A stretch of 64,000 bases of DNA, from contig CM077599.1 of assembly GCA_039654915.1 (NCBI GenBank), positions 15,936,501-16,000,500 on the forward strand. The letters run 5' to 3'. Positions within the stretch are counted from its first letter, which is position 1, and the number at the start of each line of letters is the position of its first letter. Positions 1 through 13,496 of the stretch are shown in pieces. The DNA is from Aquilaria yunnanensis (taxonomy: Eukaryota > Streptophyta > Magnoliopsida > Malvales > Thymelaeaceae). The notes below the pieces were generated by a model. That model had not been told where the DNA came from. It made no database searches and was given only the letters and a program-made list of their open reading frames with translations. Position numbers and translations under genes: made by a program.

Positions 1-812
1 CGCTGCCGAAGGGAGAATCGAGGAGAAGCCCATATCGCGACCCGTTTCAGAAACCAGAACCCAACCCGTTGACCCAGCAAATTCTTTTTTTGGTAAAACC
101 CTCTTTGACCCCTCCGTTTTTCTGTTTCGTTCCCATAAAGTTACTAACTTCCTTTATTTCGCAGATTAGGCCGCTGACAGCGATGGTTATTTTTATTTTT
201 GTTCTTCTTTGTTTTTCTTTGTTTTTTCTTTTTTTGGTTATTTGTTTGTTTTGGGCACCCATTAAATTTTGACATTAATTTCACCTAGCATGTTTTTGTT
301 TAGTTTATTTTATTCTTTTTAAATTACCTCAGTCATCTTTTATCTTTATGCGATTTAGTTTTAGGATCTCATAATGTGTCTTAGAATAAATAATAATTAG
401 TTCTTTATTTGCTTAGATTTTATTTATTTTCCTCATTATCTAGAAATTAGCAAGAAATCGAACGAAGATAACCCTTTTTATATTTTTTGTACTTGACATT
501 TATTTTTCAAGATATCCGTTCTCGGTGGTTTGATAAAATCCCGAGGTGGATTATATATTCCATATTCGGTTGGTCTGATAAGATCCCCGGTTTGAAATTA
601 AAAATTAAATAAAATTCACAAAAAGTCACTTTAGATCAAATAGTAGATCAAGAAATAAATAGTTGGGAAAAGATGAAACTAAACCCCATGGTACCAATTT
701 CCGGGCGCTTTAATAGGGTTATTTTAGTGTAACCGACTCACGATCTTAGAATCTCTCGCAGACCATATTTCAGGTGTCCAATCGACCTAGGAAAATTGAT
801 TGGTGGCGACTC
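1..812 (+). repeat. Probable 3' part of a Ty3/gypsy-type LTR ending in a primer-binding-like site
   Basis: No gene is visible here. The right end (about 690-812) reads like the end of a plant gypsy LTR: it finishes with GGTGGCGACTC at about 803-813, a string that commonly sits at the LTR/primer-binding-site junction of Tat/Ogre-like elements. No internal gag-pol follows, so this would be a solo or truncated LTR, and its left end probably lies outside the window. The open frames at 47-272 on both strands show no recognisable domain. The family assignment rests on memory of typical junction sequence, not on an alignment. Confidence 0.33.
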
Positions 813-1050
813 ATAAAAATCACGTTGCTACAGGTTTCCGTTGTGCGCCATGCCCGGGCCCGTCTGGCAGGGCGGTTCACGGGTCAGGTCCTAGTCTAGG
901 GCAGTCCGTTTTGCACTTCCCCCTCCTCTCAAGCCCATATTTGGCCCATATCTTAGCGGCTTTTGCCAGGGCGGGTTTGACTGGGTCGGGCCAGGTTTGA
1001 CTTCCGGTCCAGTCCCGGTTGACCCTAGGTCACACCCATACTTATATGTA
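813..1050. repeat. GC-rich island resembling hAT subterminal sequence
   Basis: This is a short GC-rich block in AT-rich surroundings, full of CCCGGGCCC, GGGCGG, GGTCGGGCCAGG and CAGTCCCGGTTGACC-like words. The same kind of words fill the ends of the delimited hAT element at 32309-35490. Its right edge read on the minus strand (ATAAGTATGGGTGTGACC) is similar to that element's terminus (TAGAGATGGGTGTTGGG). It is probably a fragment of a related non-autonomous hAT. No duplicated target was found. Confidence 0.3.
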
Positions 1051-2730
1051 ATCATCAGCCTCACCTTTCTTAGCATCTTTATTACCTTCCGTTCCCATAT
1101 GATTTGCAAAAAAAAGAAAATTAAGAATGATCATTTATCATAATTATAGATATCCAGATAAGTCACAACCAAGGTGTTAACTACTGTTACTATTACATAT
1201 ACCATATCACAAATTTTTAAGGTATATCATGTGTATATCGTTACTGATTTCACAAAAAAATAAATGTTAGAACATTATTTTAAGATGACATAAATTCAAT
1301 AATTTGTTTTTTTGCACATTTTATATGTATTCTAATTTTTCTTATCATAATGTTTCAAATATAAATAAGAAAAGTAACCACCAAATTTTTATGTTAATTA
1401 AGAAAAGAAAGCAAAAGAATAAAAATAAATATTTATTTTTATGATATGTGTATTAATTATATTCTAATGTTTTGTATATTTATGATATTTTGATGTAAAA
1501 TGAGAAAAAAAAATATCTAACACACATTCGTAAAAAATAAAATACCATGGTACGTACCTTACGATATTTGCAGTATATTGCAGTTTTTTGACAGGATGTA
1601 CACAAAAAAGAAGCAATATACGAAATATAGTGTTATACTGCATAATAAAATAACAGAATATTTATATCGCGTATCGCTTATTTGCAGTAAATGGTATATC
1701 GTAGTATTTAATTCCATGGTTACAACCAACCTTAGACCAACCTTAGACCACGCCTCACTAAAAGAAAGGATGCAAGCATTCTCCAACACGGTCCATACAC
1801 CAGCCACCTAGCAAATTGACCGTTGAGATAGGAACGAATCTCTCAAATCATGAAGATGATCACAAGATAAGAGGATTTCTTCCACAACCTTTAAGAGAGA
1901 GGACTCTATACATAAGACACCCGGAGACACCCCAAGGTATGTCTCCTCTATTACATAATCAGTTACTAACCTTAACATCAGATGGTCTTCATGATGAATA
2001 CACTTGCCTCTAGTCTTGTCATTGGTTGTAGGCAATCGAGCACTAAGTTTATTGTTAAAGGTCTCAGACATTCTGCTGATATCCTGCAGATATCAATTAC
2101 ATTTAAATAAATAATACAATTACAAAGCAGAAAAACAGAAAAAAAAAAAAATAACACAACTATAACAAAAGTTTTTCTGAACGGTATAAGCCTATTTAAC
2201 AAGGATAAAATTAAAAAAACACCATAAATATGAAAAATGGTTGTTGATTTTGGGAGTGAAGTGGAAGTAGAAATCGAATCTCGCATTCGACATCATTTGC
2301 TTTAAAAGATAGAGCAGAAGAAAATTAAGAACAAAAACACAAAAAACAATAACAATAATTTTTATACAAAATGAAAACTTCTAGTTTCAAAATATATTTG
2401 TTTTTTGAATTTTTTTAAGCAAACAGTAACATAAATAAATTCATGTTTAGATGAAATAAAAAAGGTGAAATTTGTCATGGAACGGATGTAACTTTTAATA
2501 TAATCGCAATATAGACAACAACGGATTAGGTTTATTCATAATTCCTTGGCATCCCCCCAAATTAAAAAATTTTTAATCTCAAATTGAAGAAAAATTGGCA
2601 AGGGAGCACAAGTGAAATAAAACCATCACATAAACGTAATTAGCCCCATAACACAGAGTCAATTTCAAAGTTGGCGTTGCAGCTGAGCAGCTCCTTTACA
2701 TGGTGCTTTTTAAAAGTAGACGCATTTGTG
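1051..2730. other. AT-rich intergenic DNA with a possible small inverted-repeat element
   Basis: No supported gene. About 1541-1724 may be a small inverted-repeat element: its left end ACCATGGTACGTACC followed by TACGATAT is mirrored by a right end that reads AACCATGGAATT and TACGATAT on the minus strand, and both arms continue into GCAGTA/GCAAATA-like words. A moderately less AT-rich patch at 1808-2071 has open frames on both strands, but neither shows a known domain. The rest is low-complexity A/T runs. Confidence 0.3.
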
Positions 2731-2739
2731 ATTTAAAAA

Positions 2740-4706
2740 GGCCTAAGTGCACTATTAGTCCTCTAACTTACCAACTCACACAAGTGGGTCCCTTAACTTT
2801 GACTCAGTATGACTTAATCCTCAACCTTTGCAAAATCATGTGACTTAGTCCTCAAATTTTTTAAATCGTGAGACTTAGTCTTTTAGTTGTCTGGACAAAC
2901 TATAACTTTAAGTCTTAACTTCCAATCTTTCAGTAAAATGACCATTCTTTTTAAGAACTTCCACTATCACCAAACTCATGGGTTAAAAAAATTTACTAAA
3001 TTGCTAAATATATAATTAACTAATTAAAAAAATTACAAAATGATAATTAAAAAAATTATATACAATAATTTAAAAAATCTATAATTATTTAACAATTTAT
3101 ATTTTGCTTATTTTTTTTAGAAACTACTTTGGTTGATTTAAAGGAGATCAAAAAAATTATCACACTCTATTATTTTATTGATTAATTATTTTTCTAAATA
3201 TTTTTTCTTACCTTTTTTTTTTCTTACAAAATGTGCAATATTAGGGACTTATGAATTTAGAGGTCATTTTGGAAGAGTTTTTTTTTTTTTTTAAATAGAT
3301 TTAGTTTTCAAATAATTTTCCAAATTAATTTTTTTTGTATTAATATTTTGTGATTTAGAATTAGTATACCATATTATCATAAAACTAATTGATTTCTTAA
3401 AATTCTCATGCTATTGAAGATAGTACTATAATTTCCTTGGCTTTTTATCGTTTGTTTCCAAATAAAAATTTTAAAATAAATAGTAAAATTTACCCACTTT
3501 TATATAGGTATTAGCTAAAACTCTTATACTAAGTTTTTGAACTTTTTTATTCTATAAAAAACTATTATATAAACAATAATAGAAACATTGCAATTTCAGA
3601 CTTATAGTATGTAAATTTAAAAAAAGAAAAAGAAGCCTAATAATTACTAATGTGAAATTAACATTGAATCTTTAGAACTACCTTAATAGATGGATTCCAC
3701 TTAATTAGAATATTGACTACTTTTTTTTCTTTTGATGGATTCCAACTAGAAAGCCAAAAAATCCAATTTTTTTATTTTCTCTACCTTTACTTTGATCATT
3801 TATTTTTCCTATATACTTTCTTAATTTTTTAGTAATATAAATTACGTTTTGTTAGCAATTTTTCCACACAAAAAAAAAAAAACCTTTAACTTTGGGATGA
3901 TTTTTCCCTTATCTTCTTCCTCAGTTTTTCTTTACCTTCTTTATTTCTTCAATTTCTTGCATATTAACACCTTCTTTTTGTTTAATTTAAATCTTTTGGT
4001 CAAATATAAATACTAGTTGGAATCCATCAAAAGAAAAAAATAGTCAATATTCTAATTAAGTGGAATCCATCTATTACACTAGTTCTAGAGATTCGATGCT
4101 AATTTCATATTAGTAATTATTAAATTTATTTCTTTTAAATTATACATACTATTAGTATTTGTTTGAAAACTAAATCTACTTAACAAAAACTCTCCCAAAA
4201 TGATCTCTAAATTCATAACTCCCTAATATTGCATATTTTGTACGAAACAAGTTGAGAAAAAATACCTATAAAAAATAATTGATCAACGTAATAGTGGAGT
4301 ACATAAGAGATAGTTTTTTTGCTTTTCAATAAATCAACCAAAGTAGTATCTAAAAAATAATAAAAATATAAATTATTAAAAAATTAGAACATTTTTAAAT
4401 TATTTTATATAATTTTTTTGAATTATCATTTTTTAAGTTATTTAATTAGTTAATTATATGTTTAACAACTTAGTAATGTTTATTAACCTATGAGTTTGGT
4501 GATAATGGGAGTTCCTAAATAAAAGGGTCATTTTGTTGAAAGATTGAAAGTTAGTGCTTAAAGTTGTAGTTTGTCCTGATAGCTAAAGGACTAACTCGCA
4601 CCATTTAATAAGTTGCATGATTTTGCAAAGTTTGAGGACTAAGTCATACTGAGGGACCAACTCATGTGAGTTGTAAAAGTTAGAGGACTAATGGTGCATT
4701 TAGTCC
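2740..4706. mobile_element. Long-terminal-inverted-repeat (foldback) Mutator-like element, copy 1
   Basis: This is a 1967-bp element flanked by an exact 9-bp direct repeat ATTTAAAAA (2731-2739 and 4707-4715), the size expected of a Mutator-like target-site duplication. The ends are inverted: GGCCTAAGTGCAC on the left, GGACTAAATGCACC on the right read in reverse. The inverted similarity runs almost to the middle; for example, the segment around 3660-3750 is mirrored at about 4010-4110, leaving only a short unpaired centre near 3760-4000. There is no transposase frame, so it must be non-autonomous. A second family member lies at 35706-37454. The TSD and arms are seen directly; assignment to the Mutator superfamily is inferred from TSD length and arm structure. 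Confidence 0.75.
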
Positions 4707-4749
4707 ATTTAAAAACTTAGTGTTTTCTAAATAAATAAAAAAAACTTAA

Positions 4750-7700
4750 GTTGTGTTTAGTTCTAGAAAAATTTTCTATTTTTCTATAAAATTTTTTAAA
4801 AATTAGAAAATGAAAATAAAACATGTTTGGTTATAAAATTTTCTTTTTTTTGTTTTCTTGGAAAACAATTTTTCATATTGCTAAGAATTGGAAAAGTCAC
4901 TTTTAGTTATTTTCTATTTTCCCGAAAATGGGGAAAAATCCTCTCTCTCTCCCTCTCACACACTCTCTCAATCAACCTTTTCCTTTCAACGCCTTCAACC
5001 TCCCTCTCCGCTCGCAAAAAAGCAACCATCTAGTACTCTCTCTTTGCCTCTCCTAGTCTCCATCTCTCCCTCATTCTCCTCTCAATCTCTTTTATTAGGT
5101 ATCAAATTAGAGAACAATGAAGAGCCGATGAAGTAGTTCCGGTGGGATCCTTATGAGGTTTTCAATTATGTTATTGCTACTATTTTCCATGTGTGAGAAC
5201 ATTGGGTTCAGTTTTTGCTTTTGTTTTCTACTATACTTGGCTCGTTTGGAAATGGGGGATCGCCTGAATTTTTATATATATCCAATTTGGCTAGTTCTCA
5301 ATGACATGGTGTTGAAAAATCACCCAATTCTCATGGATGAAGCAAATATAGGGCCCTCTGCTAGATTTCATTTGCTACTCCGCTAATAATTTCACTATTG
5401 AGTTGTGGATACAAAATCTGATTTTGGCATTGACTAGTGCATTTTAATTTAGGATCTTCTTCTCATCTTAATGTTTATAGGTTTCAAGGCTCCCTTATAA
5501 TTACCTCATATATCGGTCATCATGGTGTACCTTTTGGATACTATTTAGTTTAAGATTGTACTTGGTCATTTTATTCAGCTTGATTAGAGTGATTGCGTGT
5601 GTTGCACCTTGCTCCGTAGTCTCAGATTATTAAGTTCATGTTTTGTAGATTAGCTTCTTAATTGTTTGATTTTTAGTTGGATGGTTGTCAAATTGCTTGA
5701 TTTTTCATTTTGTTTCTTAAGATTGTGTTGAAGGGAAGCAATGTTTAGCTCAAGTAAGCAAGGATCAAAATATGTAAAATTGTATCTAATTATAGTTGAC
5801 ATTGATGGACATATAACTCGACTACTAATTTTAAGTTTATCATATGGCACACCTATCAAATGGCTCACCAAAGTTCAAATGCTCAGGCATTCCTTGCTAA
5901 TTAATGGACTAAGAAACATAGAATAGCCTTATATATATTTTTGCATGCTTGTTCTAACAAGAGACTAGAGAATTTCCTGCAACTTTCGTATCAGATTCTC
6001 AAGATTCTTTATTTTATCTTTGTAGAAACCATGTAGAGGATGCCAATAAGGTTGCAGTTAAAGTTACGGATTCCAATTATGTGCTAGATCAAACATCTAG
6101 TCCATTAAGAAAAGAAGTAGTCAACAAGTGAGTTGTTCTTTTGCTGTTAGATATATCCTTAATATTGTTGCTTAAGCTTATGTTTGGTTTGCCTAATAGG
6201 AGCACATTATTTAGCTAATGGAGCAAAATTATCTATTTCAATTGCTTCTCATGGCCAAATTGTTGATATCCATGATATTGTTGCTTAAGGTGATTCGGAT
6301 GTACTTGTTGGGATCCATTTGATCGAGAGAAGGAGATGAAGCTCCCTAAAACCATTGGTGAGGCAGAAGCTATTTTGGTTAATACCAAATTCTTGTTGAA
6401 TTTGATACTTTGGGGATCAAAAAGAAGGAAAATGAGGTACATGAACACTTACCTTCCTTTCCTATGCCATGATGTTTTGTTTCTAATCAGATCTATGCTT
6501 CAAACATGCACTTGTTTTTTTTTTTTTATCTTCACTTTTTCTTGATGTATGAGGGATCCATTAAAATTTTCTTTTGTAATTTATATGGATTTTGTGCCCT
6601 GTGTTCCAATATTTTTAGGGCTGTCCAAAAGAGCCTCTCAACTTAATCTCACTTATCAATTGGAGGGATTTGTTGCTATGATAAACTAAATGACCATTTA
6701 TTTGGAGCTGATATTTAGAAGATTTATAGCCTTATAAGTGCAATTTGCTTGGAATCTTATGGTTTGCAATTCCGATGTCTAAGTAGTGAAATATGACTAT
6801 TTTAGTATTGCATGGTTCTGCTGGAATTGGAGCTACTGGACAGCAATGAACTGAACTGTTATAATTCATGTGATGGATATTTGAAGCTGATATTTAGTAA
6901 AATTACAACATTATATGTGTATGTTGCTGGAAATTTTATGGTTTGAAATTCTGGTGTTAGAGCAGTGAGATATAGTTGTATTACTACAACATGGTTATGC
7001 TGAAAATGGAGCTACTGGACAACAACAACCCGAAATGTCATAAATTATGCTATAATTCATGTGGTACATATTTGGAGCTAATATTTAGTGGAATTACAAT
7101 CTTATATGTGTAGTTTACTAGAAATTTTACTGTTTGAAATTTCAATGTCTGAGTGGTGAGATACAGCTGTATTAGTACAACATAGTTATGCTGGAAAATG
7201 GTGCTGCTGGGCAGCAAGGAAATGGAACTTGGAGCTCATTTAATTAAGGGTTAAAGAGGCACTTAAGGCCTCAAATTGATATAAGTGAAAACCTAGACTT
7301 ACCTTTTGTATTTATGCAAAGTTGGGTAAGGTTTGTATGGTTAATTGTGGTTTCATGTTATAATGCTATGCAAAGTTGAAATTTTAGTTTTGCGTTGAAT
7401 GACTTTTGAAGATTTGTCTTGTTGATATTGCAATGCTAGCTTAGCCTATGGGTACATAAAGTGTTAAATGCCCGAGTTATAGTTTGAATGGTAGCTTAGC
7501 CTATGGGTGGGATAAAACTAGTTGCCTGCTCTCTCTTTCGTCTTTGCTTCTTTCAGGCTACACCTTGTGTGTTTAGTTCTTTGTTGTTGTTGTTGTTACT
7601 AGAATGTCTTTGTTCTACCCCTGTTGGTTTGTGTATTGCTGTTGTATATGTTTTGATATCATTTTACATTCTTTTGGTTGTTATGCGATAAACATTCTCT

Positions 7701-8561
7701 TTTTAAACTCGTGTTTGAATTGGTTAGTAACTACTTGATTTCAAAATTATGGTGATTGATGGTTGCTCATGGATAAGTAAGGCTAGGAAGTTGATTATTT
7801 GTGCCAAAATCTTGGAGTCATTAGTTAATCTACATTTAATTAATCTATGAACAAATTTATTCTAGTTGTTGCCTACTCTAAAGTAAGCATTATTATTGTT
7901 AAATATTTAACTAAAATCAAATACTGTTACTACTTATTCTCTCAGGTACTAATAGAATCAGATCTTGGATTTCACCGCATGAATAAATCAAGGCACAAGC
8001 TACAATATTCTAGTTATAACTATAAAGTCTTGTTTTTATTGGAATTACTAAATAGTTATACTTGTATACATCTAAGTATTGAATTTTGCTAGCAAGACTT
8101 GTAATTACTATTGTCTCAAATGATCTTTTCTTAATAAAAATGGTTTAATTTCAGGATTTTAAAGTTGATACTTCTTATTTTACAAAATTAATTTCTCTTT
8201 TGTCGTAATTACCTCTACATTTTAACTGATTTTTTTTATCCTAAAGCTTTATTTTTAAATAATCTTTTCTTAATGTTATGATTATGATAGCTTTTTTTTT
8301 TTAATGAAATGAATATTTTTTTTCTTTTATATGAGTACTACATTTGAATATTTCAACCATCCAAGAACATAGAATATTGTTTAGAAAGAAAATTTTCTCA
8401 ACTAATCATGTTTTCTAATTTGTCATTTCCAAAAAATTATTTTCTTGTGGAAACAACTAAATATATTTTCTTAAAAATATCTTACAAAACTGCACATAGA
8501 AAATGAAAACTAAAAACAAAATATGAAAGGGAAAAATATTTTTCCGCATCCAAATGCCACC
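4750..8561. mobile_element. Candidate PIF/Harbinger-like element with unrecognised interior
   Basis: The two edges form an imperfect inverted repeat: GTTGTGTTTAGTTC on the left and GGTGGCATTTGGATGC on the right read in reverse, each followed by an A/T-rich run with GAAAAAT and TTTTTC. Both are bounded by TAA (4747-4749 and 8562-8564), the 3-bp target typical of PIF/Harbinger. The interior begins with a CT-rich leader-like stretch (about 4930-5090), then shows short open frames (5153-5386, 6336-6545, 7503-7691) without a recognisable domain. A coding-like remnant near 6190-6450 contains a KTIGEA phrase, but no DDE transposase motif is visible. It starts 44 bp after the Mutator-like element at 2740-4706. 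Confidence 0.4.
6697..7230. repeat. Degenerate tandem repeat, about 180-190 bp unit, nearly three copies
   Basis: The phrase GGAGCTGATATTTAG recurs, with changes, at about 6704, 6893 and 7074 (spacing 189 and 181). Each copy continues through a similar order of words: TTATGGTTTG, an AGTGAGATA-like word, then GGAGCTACTGGACAGCAA. Copies have diverged by many substitutions and small indels, so the duplication is old. It lies inside the Harbinger-like candidate. No open frame spans the copies. Confidence 0.6.
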
Positions 8562-8996
8562 TAAGTGTTTCCGCTAGAATAAGATGTTGATAAAACTATT
8601 TTTTCCCCTCAATCGGACCACCAAACGCACGCCAACACCAGAGGAAACACACTCACAGCAAACCACTACAGAAACAGCAGATCACAACTAAAGTCTATAA
8701 TCTAACATACATATAGGAATAAATGAGTTCCTTGGTTCAACATTACACCAGAACTGCAGTTTCATTTACATATATGCATATTCTTATATTTACACAGATT
8801 TGCTCCACATTTTGCTGGTGGAGTGAACAAGCGGGTGCCCAGGGATTGCGCCCTTTTCCAGATTCATCAGCATCCAACCACCATTTTTATTTACAGAATA
8901 AACGTCTGGGATCCGCAAGCAAGTTAAAACTTGAAGTCAGGAGTACTTATCTACAGCTGAATTTCTTGATTACATGTGGATTATTAATAGCACCTG

Positions 8997-11900
8997 TCAA
9001 GTGAACTTCTTTAAGTTCCTCTCAGCCCGAAACTGACCAAGTTTGTCCCTCCACTCAGCTGCCATAACCAGATTCAAAGCGTAAGATGGACCAAGTTCAT
9101 AAAACTTTCAGAAAAGTAGGGCCTCTATGGAATTAATGCCACCAACTGGAAGAACTCCAAAAAATTTTGATACCACACAGCATTTATCATTGTACTTGCA
9201 CATCCTGGATTTCTTTATAACTTAGGGCATGATTACACGTCAAATTTTGCAACTAAGTAAGAGTTCATTGTGGACAGAGCCTTTGAGTTTTACTCAATTC
9301 AACAAGCAAACGTCTTTGCTCCTGCACCTACCACCTACAAAGCAAACGGTGTGCCACTAAAGCATTTATCATTGTAATTGCATGTCCTGGATTTCAGGAA
9401 GCGTTAAAAGTGCTGATTACTGGTCGAATTTTGCACTTAATAGGAATATATTGCAGGCAGTGAATTTAAATTTTACCCCAATTCAACAAGCAAATATCTT
9501 TTCACTTACACCTATATAGAACAAAATGTCCCTCCTTTAATTTCCTCAAATATGGAACTTCAGGACCTAATTTAATTGCACCAAAGCAAATTACTAGACA
9601 TTAACAAAATCAAGAGAAATGGACATAGTAGAGAACAACATACCAGCCTCTCCATATAGCTCCTGATCACTAGCCAACATCATGTTGCGCAGAAGATTGA
9701 ACTCCTCCGAATCAAGGCAATGTTGACCACTTGGCCTGAAAAACATTATTTTCAATTTAATCTTTCTGAAAACTGAAGTAAAAAAATTCAATGCAAACGT
9801 GAAGGGAACTAGAGAAGCATTACTTGTACAACTTCAGTACTATGAATATTATTGAGACTCATTAGGGTTCAAATTGCATGTAATGAAGTTAGCAGCTAAA
9901 TAAACAGATTGGCATTTTTCTACTTTTTTAGTAGCAACTAGGTAACAGAAAAGTACAGCAATCTATCAATAATAAGTTGCTAACTCATCCCATTCTCGCA
10001 GAACTGTAACAAAGTAATCTCATATGTAAAACATATTTATCATTAGCTCAAAAGGAGCGCAAACAAACCTATCCCATTCAGCAAAAGATAAAATATCAGA
10101 AGCAGGAGAATGTGATGAAAGCTTGCCAGACTCGATCACTCTCATTCCATCACTGTATGCCAAGTATTTGTTCACTTGAATAGGCACCTGCATTTATTAA
10201 TGAATGAATTAACTGTGCAAGGCACTTCTAGGGCTTATATTCTTTCAATGCACATAAAGGCTTTCCATTTCAGCATAAGAAAACAAGCTCTAGTCCATGT
10301 TCACATAAATGTCACGTAAAATCTCTTCTAGATCTTTCAGAAAACTGGCCCTACTGAGGAGGGAGGGGGAGCAAGATAGAGAGATGTGGGAGATGATGAG
10401 TATAGTATAGTGAAAATGAATTGTTAGACCGCTATCAGGGGCATCCTAAACAGTTTCTTGGGAATTTATTTTTAAACCATGCTAAAGTATTAAAAGCAAT
10501 CTTTTTCAGAAAAAAAAAAAATTTTGTCCCATCACAATAATAGGAAAACTAATTCACTTTTCAACCTATGAATATATTCTTTTACTTGTCAGTTCCGACA
10601 AGAACATCTTTCAGTACCTTACATCTCACAGCAATGTTGATGGCATCTGAGGGTCGAAGGTCAAAGCTAACACAAGTGCTCAGGTCATCTACCTGAAAGA
10701 AATTCCCCACGCTATAGTCACTGGAAAATCAACTTGAGGCTTCATCAACTAGAGGAGGAGGGGGGGCAGGGGAGAGGGGGTGAATACCTTTGTAAGGTAC
10801 AGCTGCGCAAAATACGCCTCATGCACTCTCTTAGTGACCCTGACTACCTTAACCTGTGACAAAGCAAGGCAAACATAATAATAAGATTAATGTAAAAGCA
10901 TCCCCGATAGGAAATGCCATCTAACACATAGTTACCAAATTCCTGGCATGTGACCAATTGGCATCACATGTATCAGTACACAATTTGTTGCACTAAAGAG
11001 AATTGGATGTTATAGGAGTAATTGGCTGAAAGGAAATATTGTAGGGATAGGATCATTTGATACATTTATTTTGATTCTTCATCAACTTTTTTTGTCTTCA
11101 TTCTTTTCTTGTTCTACTGCCATTTTAGGGGACAGGGACATGGGAAATTTAACCCGAAACCTTGAGGTCATGATGCAGTTCCTTAACCATCCAAGCTAAG
11201 CTATGGAGGACGATCTGTCTACGAACTAGAGTTTAGAGAAATAAATGATTGGTGTTTAATGTAAATTGAAACTAACAAAGATCAATGAAACTAGTATCAA
11301 TAGGAGCAAGTTCCTACATAAGCAAGATTATATACACCTTCCGTTTGAAGATTAGAAGTTGCATCAAGGCTTATCATCTAATTCCCAATAAGGCTACTTT
11401 CCTATATTACATAACAGCTGGCCAATAGTAATATAATAATTTTAGAGAAGCTATGACAGCGGAATATTACAACAGGACACTTTGAATTTCCAATAAACAG
11501 AAGTTTAAGCTAATAATCACTTCCATAATGTAGATTACACGTATAGTTTGCAGTACAAAATATTAACTACAGCTCATAATGTACATAATGGATATAATAT
11601 AGTGTGCCTGGTAAATACTGTATAGTTTACAATCTTCAATACCCATGGTGCACATTACAATTTATGTATGGAGTACACGACAAAATAGTGACAACCTACA
11701 GTGCACTTTCTGTTCATAATAGAGTGTGCCAAGAAAATCCTGAGCAGTACATATAATTAAACTTGTGTTACATGTCATGTATAGACATACATGTACATAA
11801 TCTAACCACCCATGGCGTACATTACGTGTATAATACAATGTGTCTAGTAAATGCCATATAACCTACAATATTCACAGCCAACAGTGTACTTTTACATGTT

Positions 11901-13496
11901 ATCTATAGCATATAATATTCATACGACACAAAATAATATGTCTTATCATTTACATTCATTTGTCTTAAAATGAAATTGTGGGTTTTGGGAACTTGGTAGT
12001 TTTAGGAAATTGCCTCATTTGGAAAGGGAAACCCACAACTTCTGCTAACCCCCTTTGTATTTCTTCTTTCCCCTTTTTCATCTGTTTCAATTCTACAGCT
12101 AAAATAGAACATTTAGTCGGCAATATTACTATAGGGGCAATACAGCCCTGTTCTATATATTAGGAACTCATCAACAGGAATTAGTATGACTGCTGGAATT
12201 AGGCCTCTGAAAGAGAATGAAATTGATTACTAAGATCAACTGTAACTGCACAAATCAACAAGCACTAATAGGAATAATTGTATATAAAAAACTAATCCTG
12301 CCTTTCCAAAAAAGGAAATTAATCATTAAAATTAATTACAATTAATTTGAATTGATTTGTTGTTCCTTCAGAATGCAATTTCCTGAGGTCATGTTTCTCG
12401 TATCCTTGCTTGTTAGTTAAGCAAGCAATGGCAACGTTGGTACTCACAAAGAATTGAATGTGAATTGAAACAAACAGGTATGCAAAAGTGTCACGTTTCA
12501 CTTCACACAGACTAGAACATGGTCCACAAGAGGCGAGCAAATCTGATAACCATGATCTAACAACTTAAAGGCATTCTGAAAAAGAATAAAACGGAGCTTG
12601 GAACACACCACATAGCCCATCTTGTCAACCATTTCCTTCACCACTTGATATAAAGTAGGTCGTGCCTGAAACCAAAAGCCATTTAACCATTTATCAGCAA
12701 GGTAAAAAGGGTATTAATAGAACAGATTGATGAAACCAGCGTAGGACATTGATACAATAACCATAAGGCAGAAGAAAATGTGAACATACAATTTGAACAT
12801 TGCGCACTGCTGCCATAAGTAACACACTTGGCATTTCCACTGGAAAGGACACAAACATCTTAATTTCACACCCAATGATGAACGAGAGTCTCAAGTGTTG
12901 AAAAATTAAGTTTAAAGGAATGAATTTTAATGATGAAAGATCTCTTACGAACGATTATTGGGAGAAGAAGACCAGTTCCATCTTCCATTTTCAATACAAT
13001 GGCCGGATGTGGAGCATAATCCGGCAGTTTCCCACCTTGAGGATTGTTATGGACACATCTTAAATGCCTGCCATCTCTCATTTTGATCATGAAGCCATCT
13101 ACTCCACTCTTCACTTCAACTATAAGAAAACAAACATTAATGAGTATCCTACTTCACTATAGGTCATTGGAACAAAGAATGGCTCAATGAGAGACAAATA
13201 CCTGCTTCAACTATGCTAGAATTGACATAATCTTCATCATTTTCACTGAAATTCTCAGCCTTGCTCTCATTACCATTTGAGGACGAACTAAAACTACATT
13301 GTGGTGGCTTGCACTTCCTCACATTCAGTCGATGGCTGAAAGTACTAAACTCAGAACTGCTGATCCCCTTGAAATCCCATAGATAATTTCTGTGCAATTT
13401 TGCACTCGCAAAAGAACCATTCACTGGCAGACAATGTACGCCTACTTGTTTGGATCGAACAGAGGGGCAAACAACTGGCCCTTGAAGAGAAACCAT
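8997..13496 (-). CDS. BBD1: Bifunctional nuclease in basal defence response (BBD1/2 type)
   Basis: Nine coding exons (minus strand): 13496-13202, 13119-12949, 12839-12790, 12665-12609, 10853-10788, 10692-10618, 10187-10069, 9735-9644, 9058-8997. They total 987 nt, in frame, giving 328 aa; Arabidopsis BBD proteins are about the same length. All introns are GT-AG; the largest is intron 4 (about 1.75 kb). The N-terminus MVSLQGPVVCPSVR fits the family start. Residues about 99-240 hold the BFN (DUF151) nuclease domain, with GFMIKMRDGR, CVHNNPQGG, DYAPHPAIVLKMEDGTGLLLPI and SFDLRPSDAINIAVRCK. Residues about 298-325 form a C-terminal UVR motif (AAEWRDKLGQFRAERNLKKF). Known family members cleave DNA and RNA and act in basal defence and ABA-linked responses. 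I chose the start at 13496 over an in-frame ATG at 13574 because a CAG acceptor lies between them. The gene looks intact. Confidence 0.93.
11060..11210 (-). repeat. tRNA-derived SINE-like insertion in BBD1 intron 4
   Basis: On the minus strand, an A-box-like TAGCTTGGATGGTTAAGG (11198-11181) is followed about 20 bp later by a B-box-like GGTTTCGGGTTAAATTTCC (11161-11143), then by a T-rich stretch. This internal pol III promoter layout is typical of plant SINEs. It lies in the sense orientation inside the largest BBD1 intron. No clear target-site duplication was found, so the ends are approximate. Confidence 0.55.
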
